DNA from: DAIRET01 sp036795455
Lineage (GTDB): Bacteria; Bacteroidota; Ignavibacteria; Ignavibacteriales; Ignavibacteriaceae
Direction: 5' to 3'
Assembly (NCBI GenBank): GCA_036795455.1
Contig: DAIRET010000170.1
Span: forward strand, 1-6,087
DNA length: 6,087 bases
This document shows positions 1-4,372 of this stretch, piece after piece. The notes beneath the pieces were generated by a model, which was given only the letters and a program-made list of their open reading frames with translations, searched no databases and was not told where the DNA came from. The translations under genes and the position numbers were made by a program. Position 1 is the first letter of the stretch; the number at the start of each line of letters is the position of its first letter.

Positions 1-101
1 CGTATTTACTAAAACTTGCGGTTTCATTTCAACATAGTGAATTTGCCGGGTATTCGATTAATTACTACACTGCCGGGGTAATACTGAATTTGAATTTTTA
101 A
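1..101 (+). CDS. C-terminal end of a probable outer-membrane beta-barrel protein (partial)
   Basis: The third forward frame is open from the left edge to a TAA at 99-101 and gives 32 complete residues. The tail reads like the last two strands of an outer-membrane barrel: alternating hydrophobic and polar residues (YLLKLAVSFQ), a short turn (HSEFAG), then a closing strand ending TAGVILNLNF. A terminal Phe preceded by alternating hydrophobics is the classical signal recognised by the BAM complex. The other two forward frames stop within the first 40 bases. The gene would be cut by the window edge, so its family and substrate cannot be told. A weak hairpin with a T-run follows the stop. With only 32 residues this could be chance; the support is the barrel-like pattern and the terminal Phe. 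Confidence 0.42.
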   Translation, partial: YLLKLAVSFQHSEFAGYSINYYTAGVILNLNF

Positions 102-112
102 CCAGGTTTTTG

Positions 113-135
113 TTTCCCGTTTTAGGAAAGTTTTT
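113..135 (+). terminator. Weak possible intrinsic terminator after the partial barrel gene
   Basis: TTTCC (113-117) pairs with GGAAA (125-129) around a 7-base loop, followed directly by TTTTT (131-135). It lies 12 bases after the TAA of the partial upstream gene, the right place for a terminator. The stem has only five pairs and two G-C pairs, so this is a weak call. Confidence 0.22.
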
Positions 136-255
136 CGTATGTCCACAGAGAACCATGGATGATCATTCTGTGTCGTACTTAGTAATATTCTAATGTTTTT
201 ACCTCTAAGCAATAATGTTAGTACGAAACTTAAAGTTCGTTCAGATGTTGGGGGG

Positions 256-314
256 CTTTTTCCCTCCCCTCCCTTTGTGAAAGTCGGAACGACCCTTCGG
301 AGGAGGGAAAAGGG
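256..314. repeat. Imperfect G/C-tract inverted repeat with nested small hairpins
   Basis: The left arm (256-272, CTTTTTCCCTCCCCTCC) pairs with the right arm (299-314, GGAGGAGGGAAAAGGG), with a one- to two-base slip in the homopolymer tracts. Inside the loop are two further dyads: CTTT (273-276) with AAAG (280-283), and GTCG (283-286) with CGAC (290-293) around GAA. The strong pyrimidine/purine strand bias and the flanking GGGATGGGTT (312-321) resemble the short G-tract intergenic repeats that are scattered through many FCB-group genomes. It lies between convergent genes and could stop transcription from both sides, but no T-run follows either arm, so it is not a canonical intrinsic terminator. 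Confidence 0.55.
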
Positions 315-348
315 ATGGGTTCAAAAATGCTTAAGAAAGTCTATATTC

Positions 349-2676
349 TCAGAAAGTTACTGTCTGCACCGTACTTGTAAGTGTAAAAGTTTTTCTTAGT
401 GTTCCACCCGAATAAGTACCCCCGGTATAAAAACCATGCTGTACCGTACCCGTTGAACTTCCTCCCGTAAAAACTTTATAGCTTGTTCCCTGGGTTAGCT
501 GCGAAGATGAAAAGATAATCGAATAATACCTTCTCTTCGGTGCAAAAGTTACCAAATTGTTTCCCGAAGCGTCTTCAAGATGGAATAATGTCCCGGCTGT
601 AATTTGCGAAGATGTTTTCAATACAACAGATCTTTGAGTTGATGCAGAATTGGGAGCTTGCGTCATATTCGAGTTTGTCCCCGATACAATTAGGAATCCG
701 CCATTCACTCTAAACTGTCCATTTACATCAACGCCAACTTCAGGGGAAGATTGTGGACCGTGTGCAATAATAGTCCCACCGTTGATGTAAAGGTCGCCGT
801 TACTATCTATTGCATCACCCGAGGAAGCACTAACCATTATGTATCCGCCATTAATTATCAATTTACTGCCGTCATTAAACATTTGGTCGTCGCCCATTGT
901 TGCATTTAAGCAGTCATCCGATGCAAAGGCAGTAATATCGCCGCCATTTATCGTTAAAAATGGAGCTTCTATTCCTTCAAAGGATTGATTAATTACAATT
1001 GTTCCATTAATAATTGTAATTGAATCCTTCGATTTTATTGCATCATCCGCCGATGAAATTGTGAGGTTACAATTATTGATAGTAATAGCACTATCGGAAG
1101 AGATCGCTTTTGCTTCCGCGTAGTTATTTGTTGATATTAAAATCGATTGCCCTGTGGTAGTAACATTAATTACCGGAGCGGTTTCTGAAGAACCGATAGT
1201 AACTTTTCCGTCTACATTTATTCCCTTTCCCCCTTTGCCTGAATGTGTCAGAGTTAGTGTACCATCCAGTATAAAAAACCTACCGTTCGATTTTAAGCAT
1301 GGTCCTGTGTAAGCGTCTGCAACTCCGGAAGAATTAACATAAGTACTCCCATGTCCGGTGGATGTTACTGAAACCGAGCCGGATTTAATCGTAAGATTAC
1401 CATCCGTAGAAATACCTCTCGCTCCTTGTCCACTTGTATTGATTGTAATATTACAAGATTCAATATTCACATCAATATCCGCCTTGATTGCAGTACAATA
1501 AGAAGGATCATATCCCGAACCAGAAGCCTGAAGTACAGTATTCCCCGAAGTATTGAATACTAAAGTGCCCCCGGTAATATTAACAGACAGGGTAGAATTA
1601 ATTCCCTTTGAGCGATTTCCCTGAACTTTTATATCAAAATTGCCGCTCGAAATAACAATATTATTAGTTGATTTTATAGCATCTTTCCCTTCAACCGTGC
1701 TCAAGATTGTAATATCCCCGTTTTGGAATTCCATAATTCCTTCGCCTCCGTCAATCCCATCTCCATCGGCTTTTATGTTAACCGAACCACCCCGCATTGT
1801 AAAACTGTCGTTTACATTGATGCCGTCTTTTTTAGCGCTATTAATTTTTATAGTTCCGTTATTGATTTCAATGTAATCATCGCTCGCCAATGCATGCTTA
1901 TCCGCCCCGATTCCGTTTATGATTAATTCCCCGGTACCACTGAATACAAGCTGCCCTTCACTAAAAAATGCTGCTTTCTGATCTTCATTATTCGGTGCGG
2001 CTGTATAATTTAATCCGTCCGTTAATGTATTTATTGAGCCTTCGGCTAAATAAACAGTGATACTTTTAGATGATTGAATATTTACGGCGGGACCATCTTG
2101 ATTTGTAATCTGAACGCTATCCATTACAATTGTTAGTTTTTTATCGGAATAGACTTTGAACATTCCATCCGAGGTTGAACCGGATAGAATATAATTTATT
2201 CCACTAAGACCTCCAGTTGAATTTACAATAACATCAGCACCCTGCACCGAAATAGAAACTCCTTGATCTTGGTAAGGATTGACAACTTGAACGGTGGAAT
2301 CAAGATAAGTAATATATACTCTGGAGTCCAACATGTTTGAGAACTTTATGCTGTCGATAGCGGAGATTTCAAATTCCTTCAGCCCGGTACTTGTCTGAAA
2401 AAACGCCATCGTTCTCTCTGTATTGAAATATATGCTATCAATATGCCAGACAAAAATTTCAGTAACTATACTATTCGAATAAATGTGTAGTGCATTCGCT
2501 CCAACCATTTCCGGATTCCCATTTACGGTTTCCAGCAAAGTGTTAGTAAATGTCAAACTACTTATTTCGGAAATATTAATCAACCTGGATTGCCCGTCTT
2601 GTAAAACAACATTTAACGCCTGCGGGAACACACTTATTACGGAAAATACCATGAACAATAAAAACAACTTTTTCAT
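349..2676 (-). CDS. Secreted Cthe_2159-type carbohydrate-binding beta-helix protein (DUF4353 family)
   Basis: The product is 775 residues from the preferred ATG at 2676; an ATG at 2691 would give 780. The 2676 start is chosen because GGAGGG (2681-2686) sits just upstream of it, and translation from 2691 would read through that site. Residues 1 to about 19 form a signal peptide without a lipobox Cys. Residues 21-112 hold three tandem short beta motifs ending SLTF, SIYF and SIKF. From about residue 120 to the end it matches the carbohydrate-binding Cthe_2159 family: an early LSGSTSDG segment, then GPAVNI, an AEGSINTLTDG segment, many GG(T/S/D)-type turns spaced like beta-helix coils, and acidic loops such as ADGDGIDGG, SSADDAIKS and SSGDAIDSNG. 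The C-terminus (FTGGSSTGTV, YTGGTYSGGTL, final VQTVTF) is the usual end of the family. The characterised Clostridium thermocellum homologue has a pectate-lyase-like calcium-binding helix that binds polygalacturonate and cellulose without shown lyase activity. The role here, binding acidic polysaccharide outside the cell, is inferred. There is no T9SS sorting domain, though the gene upstream has one. Confidence 0.9.
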   Translation of the reverse strand: MKKLFLLFMVFSVISVFPQALNVVLQDGQSRLINISEISSLTFTNTLLETVNGNPEMVGANALHIYSNSIVTEIFVWHIDSIYFNTERTMAFFQTSTGLKEFEISAIDSIKFSNMLDSRVYITYLDSTVQVVNPYQDQGVSISVQGADVIVNSTGGLSGINYILSGSTSDGMFKVYSDKKLTIVMDSVQITNQDGPAVNIQSSKSITVYLAEGSINTLTDGLNYTAAPNNEDQKAAFFSEGQLVFSGTGELIINGIGADKHALASDDYIEINNGTIKINSAKKDGINVNDSFTMRGGSVNIKADGDGIDGGEGIMEFQNGDITILSTVEGKDAIKSTNNIVISSGNFDIKVQGNRSKGINSTLSVNITGGTLVFNTSGNTVLQASGSGYDPSYCTAIKADIDVNIESCNITINTSGQGARGISTDGNLTIKSGSVSVTSTGHGSTYVNSSGVADAYTGPCLKSNGRFFILDGTLTLTHSGKGGKGINVDGKVTIGSSETAPVINVTTTGQSILISTNNYAEAKAISSDSAITINNCNLTISSADDAIKSKDSITIINGTIVINQSFEGIEAPFLTINGGDITAFASDDCLNATMGDDQMFNDGSKLIINGGYIMVSASSGDAIDSNGDLYINGGTIIAHGPQSSPEVGVDVNGQFRVNGGFLIVSGTNSNMTQAPNSASTQRSVVLKTSSQITAGTLFHLEDASGNNLVTFAPKRRYYSIIFSSSQLTQGTSYKVFTGGSSTGTVQHGFYTGGTYSGGTLRKTFTLTSTVQTVTF
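2341..2616 (-). repeat. Three tandem short beta motifs at the N-terminus of the beta-helix protein
   Basis: Residues 21-43, 62-84 and 89-112 (numbered from the 2676 start) share one pattern: a hydrophobic strand, a polar turn (QDG in the first), about eight residues, then I-x-(S/x)-(L/I)-x-F. The endings are EISSLTF, HIDSIYF and AIDSIKF. A fourth degenerate copy may begin at residue 120 (VYITYLDSTVQVV). The same motif, with MKDG and ending EIQTLTF, opens the neighbouring sorting-domain protein. This is divergent repetition visible at protein level only. Confidence 0.6.
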
Positions 2677-2680
2677 TTTT

Positions 2681-2686
2681 CCCTCC
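2681..2686 (-). promoter_or_regulatory. Ribosome binding site that sets the beta-helix start at 2676
   Basis: GGAGGG on the minus strand lies four bases before the ATG at 2676 and immediately after the TGA (2690-2688) of the preceding gene. Two further ATGs (2691 and 2688) lie upstream of it and have no such site. Its position against the upstream stop suggests that ribosomes finishing the first gene reinitiate on the second. Confidence 0.7.
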
Positions 2687-2687
2687 A

Positions 2688-3146
2688 TCATCTTAATAAA
2701 ATCATTTGTTTTGAGATAACCTGGTTCTCAATACTTACTGTGTATATATAAACCCCGCTTGATACGTTAATGTTAGCTTCATTTGTACCATTCCAATTGA
2801 TTTTGTATTCACCTGCTTCCTTCATACCATTGAATAATTCCTTAACCAATGATCCTTGAACATCAAAAACATTTATTTTAACCAATGAAGTCTTGTGTAT
2901 TTGATACAAGATTGAAGTAGTAGGATTAAAAGGATTCGGATAATTTTGTGAAACGGAGAATCCTTCAATCTTTCCGTCCATATCGCTAAAATTTTTAATG
3001 CTCATTGAAGGTCCAAAAGTCAGCGTCTGAATCTCCCCTACCGAGAACTCAACTTTACTTCCGTCCTTCATGTTGATATTCATTTTGTATGTCTGGCTAT
3101 ACAGGATTACATTTAGAAGCAGAAAGAGCAAAACCAGGTTTTTCAT
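2688..3146 (-). CDS. Short secreted protein with T9SS type A sorting domain and almost no cargo
   Basis: The product is 152 residues. Residues 1 to about 18 are a signal peptide (MKNLVLLFLLLNVILYSQ). Residues 20-44 form one short beta motif with MKDG and the ending IQTLTF. Residues 63-152 are a FlgD-like, T9SS C-terminal sorting domain: QNYPNPFNP at 67-75, INVFDVQG at 91-98, the AGEYKINWNG strand at 111-120, SSGVYIYTV at 129-137, and the basic end KQMILLR. In this family the domain directs proteins that reached the periplasm by Sec across the outer membrane through the T9SS, and is often removed or attached to the surface. It usually sits at the end of a large cargo; here only about 45 residues lie between signal peptide and sorting domain. 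Its TGA overlaps the earliest ATG of the beta-helix gene (ATGA) and lies 11 bases before the preferred one, so the two are surely co-transcribed. A modest AAGG site lies about nine bases before this gene's ATG. Its function beyond export is unknown. Confidence 0.88.
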   Translation of the reverse strand: MKNLVLLFLLLNVILYSQTYKMNINMKDGSKVEFSVGEIQTLTFGPSMSIKNFSDMDGKIEGFSVSQNYPNPFNPTTSILYQIHKTSLVKINVFDVQGSLVKELFNGMKEAGEYKINWNGTNEANINVSSGVYIYTVSIENQVISKQMILLR

Positions 3147-3240
3147 ATTTCTATTACCTTACAATTTTATTTTCGAAATGAAATTTATAAAACTTTTCTT
3201 ACTTTTTATGTTGTCCACAGCTCTTTCTTATTGAAGGTTT

Positions 3241-3259
3241 TGATATTTTCTTCATATCA
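3241..3259. promoter_or_regulatory. Candidate operator: 6-bp inverted repeat with 7-bp spacer
   Basis: TGATAT (3241-3246) and ATATCA (3254-3259) are perfect inverted copies spaced by seven bases, a layout typical of dimeric helix-turn-helix operators. It lies in the divergent region, so it could serve either unit. The arms are short and AT-rich, so chance is a real alternative. Confidence 0.25.
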
Positions 3260-3438
3260 GGCCTAAAACACTGCCTGGAGTATCACTTCTTTTCCCGGAT
3301 TGTACAAGAAGAGTATGAACTATTTTTAGACGTACGATTTTGTCCGTTCTTGCGGTACCACCATAATAAGTTCACAACTAATAAGAATATCTTTATGGAG
3401 GATAACAAATCCGAGCTTTCATATCCCCACATTTTCCA

Positions 3439-3469
3439 TTGTTTATGTTTTTGTCAATTATTACTTTTG
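3439..3469 (+). promoter_or_regulatory. Possible Bacteroidota-type promoter directly before the Cys-rich gene
   Basis: TACTTTTG (3462-3469) matches the Bacteroidota -7 consensus TAnnTTTG exactly, and TTG at 3439-3441 lies 20 bases upstream, within the usual range for the -33 element. Transcription would then start at or within a few bases of the ATG at 3474, making a leaderless or nearly leaderless mRNA. This agrees with the lack of a Shine-Dalgarno site before this ATG. It assumes the host uses the Bacteroidota sigma consensus, which is less certain for Ignavibacteria. Confidence 0.3.
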
Positions 3470-3473
3470 CATC

Positions 3474-3872
3474 ATGAAAAACGGATTAAAAATAGCGTTC
3501 ATCATAATATATCTATTCGGCTCAACCGGGGTGGTATTGTCCAGGCACCTATGCAGCGGCGAGGTTCATTCCGTTAAAATCGCACAACTTACTGGCGGGC
3601 ATACGGAATGTAAATGCAGCGATTCATGTTGTGAATCATCATGCTGCGAAATACCTAAAGGTTGCTGCACAAACGAAACCGAAATAGTTAAGATTGATGA
3701 TGTGTATACCGGGGAAATTAAAACAAAATTCAACCCGACCGGAAACGCTTTACCGTTACAATCAATTAATCCTCCCGGAGTTTCCGAAAAATGTTTTTTA
3801 ACCCCGGTAATCGTTTACTATTCACCACCGAAGTCCCCGCTTAATATACTCTACTCAGTTTTTTTAATCTGA
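3474..3872 (+). CDS. HYC_CC_PP family small Cys-rich envelope protein
   Basis: The product is 132 residues. Residues 5-22 form a hydrophobic export or anchor segment. RHLCSGE at 24-30 occupies the place of the family's H-Y-C motif, with Leu for Tyr. Residues 46-65 are an intense cysteine cluster: C46, C48, and CC pairs at 52-53, 57-58 and 64-65. PP at 118-119 within a C-terminal YYSPPKSP segment is the third family hallmark. There are ten cysteines in all. Proteins of this type are common in Bacteroidota beside copper-type TonB receptors and HMA proteins, and this is the arrangement here. A role in binding copper or another thiophilic metal at the envelope is inferred; the family has no settled biochemical function. 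This is the only ATG in the frame that gives a signal sequence, and it has no clear ribosome binding site. The next gene starts 132 bases downstream, far enough to have its own promoter. Confidence 0.83.
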   Translation: MKNGLKIAFIIIYLFGSTGVVLSRHLCSGEVHSVKIAQLTGGHTECKCSDSCCESSCCEIPKGCCTNETEIVKIDDVYTGEIKTKFNPTGNALPLQSINPPGVSEKCFLTPVIVYYSPPKSPLNILYSVFLI

Positions 3873-3902
3873 TCTAGTTCCTTCTTCTTACTAACAGAAT
3901 CA

Positions 3903-3914
3903 ACAATCGATTGT
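3903..3914. promoter_or_regulatory. 12-bp perfect palindrome upstream of the HMA gene
   Basis: ACAATCGATTGT is a perfect palindrome without spacer, about 90 bases before the HMA start. A second dyad follows at 3924-3940 (GTCAT, seven bases, ATGAC). Either could be an operator for a promoter serving the HMA and receptor genes. I match neither to a known regulator, and neither is followed by a T-run, so they do not look like a terminator for the gene upstream. Confidence 0.3.
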
Positions 3915-3993
3915 AAATGATGGGTCATTCAACGTATGACTATATCTGTACAATTCCGATTTATGAAATAATAATCCATAGTTTAAACTTGAG

Positions 3994-3998
3994 AAGGA
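3994..3998 (+). promoter_or_regulatory. Ribosome binding site of the HMA gene
   Basis: AAGGA lies six bases before the ATG at 4005, within a longer purine-rich stretch GAGAAGGAA. It confirms that start over any other and shows that this host does use Shine-Dalgarno pairing. Confidence 0.7.
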
Positions 3999-4004
3999 AC
4001 AAAA

Positions 4005-4358
4005 ATGAAGAAAATAAAGAAATCAATTTTAATGTTAGCCTTAGCATTAATAATTACATTAACCATAACAGCACAGGATAAAACCGAAAAGGAAATTAAG
4101 TTTAAAGTTTTCGGCAATTGTAACCAATGTGTTGACAGAATTGAAAGTGCATTGAAAATACCTGAAGTAAAGTATTCCAAATGGAATAAGAAATCCAAGA
4201 TGCTCCGGGTTATATTTGAAACGAGTATAGAGGCGGATTCTCTTCACAAAAGAGTAGCCGCAGTTGGGCACGATACCGAGAAATTCAAAGCACCCGATAG
4301 TGTGTATGCTTCTCTTCCCAAATGCTGTTTATACCGCGAAAACCCGAAAACACATTGA
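4005..4358 (+). CDS. Exported heavy-metal-associated (HMA) domain protein, probable periplasmic metallochaperone
   Basis: The product is 117 residues. Residues 1 to about 23 are a Sec signal peptide (KKIKK, then a Leu/Ile-rich core, ending ITAQ). Residues 30-95 form one HMA domain of the ferredoxin-like beta-alpha-beta fold: IKFKVFGNCNQC carries the metal-binding pair C39 and C42, followed by the helix VDRIESALK and a later strand around MLRVIFE. The usual GMTCxxC has become GNCNQC, so the Met and Thr are missing but both cysteines remain. The tail adds VGHDTEKFKAPDSVY (87-101) and PKCCLYR with C107 and C108, conserved features of the Bacteroidota version found beside copper-type receptors. 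It probably carries Cu(I) in the periplasm; zinc or mercury cannot be excluded. It lies 14 bases before the receptor gene, whose ribosome site overlaps this gene's stop, so the two are very likely cotranscribed. Confidence 0.87.
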   Translation: MKKIKKSILMLALALIITLTITAQDKTEKEIKFKVFGNCNQCVDRIESALKIPEVKYSKWNKKSKMLRVIFETSIEADSLHKRVAAVGHDTEKFKAPDSVYASLPKCCLYRENPKTH

Positions 4359-4362
4359 GGAG
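4357..4362 (+). promoter_or_regulatory. Receptor ribosome binding site overlapping the HMA stop codon
   Basis: GAGGAG begins inside the TGA stop (4356-4358) of the HMA gene and lies ten bases before the receptor ATG at 4373. The overlap suggests translational coupling, so that receptor synthesis follows that of the HMA protein. Confidence 0.6.
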
Positions 4363-4372
4363 AAGAGAGTAT

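Larger units (their letters stand above)
102..348. other. Non-coding gap between two convergent genes
   Basis: These 247 bases separate the stop of the partial left gene (+) from the stop of the beta-helix gene (-), so this is a convergent 3'-to-3' gap. No convincing protein was found on either strand. It holds the weak hairpin at 113-135 and the G/C-tract inverted repeat at 256-314, and nothing else I can name. Confidence 0.6.
3147..3473. other. Divergent intergenic region between the secretion pair and the metal genes
   Basis: These 327 bases separate two divergently transcribed units and should hold promoters for both. No protein-coding frame is convincing. Visible structure: a perfect 6-bp dyad at 3241-3259, an 8-bp palindrome TTGTACAA at 3300-3307, and a possible Bacteroidota-type promoter just before the 3474 ATG. 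On the minus strand a TATAAA-like box (around 3182-3190) could serve the secretion pair, but I see no well-spaced partner for it. No metal-regulator operator of known consensus (CueR, CsoR, CopY) was recognised. Confidence 0.6.

Noticed and set aside
24..212. 62-codon minus-strand frame
   Set aside because: It overlaps the partial barrel tail, has no ribosome site or recognisable domain, and its composition looks random.
256..314. Inverted repeat as a standard intrinsic terminator
   Set aside because: Neither arm is followed by a run of T on its strand, and the stem is long, slipped and interrupted.
193..399. 68-codon plus-strand frame
   Set aside because: It runs through the inverted repeat and into the antisense of the beta-helix gene; the translation is Arg/Lys- and Cys-rich noise.
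1640..1926. Two overlapping plus-strand frames inside the beta-helix gene
   Set aside because: They are antisense shadows of a strongly supported family gene, caused by its repetitive Gly/Asn/Ile codons.
349..2676. Polysaccharide lyase activity for the beta-helix protein
   Set aside because: The fold is lyase-like, but I see no catalytic Lys/Arg arrangement and the characterised relative is a binding protein, so only binding is proposed.
349..3146. The two minus-strand genes as one gene split by a frameshift
   Set aside because: Each has its own signal peptide, and the sorting domain lies before the cargo rather than after it, so a single break cannot produce this order.
3350..3577. 75-codon plus-strand frame overlapping the start of the Cys-rich gene
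   Set aside because: It shares bases with the HYC_CC_PP gene in another frame, starts at TTG, and has no signal peptide or domain.
4005..4358. MerP (mercury) identity for the HMA protein
   Set aside because: No MerT, MerA or MerR is nearby, the GMTC loop is altered, and the tail and neighbours fit the copper-type receptor group better.
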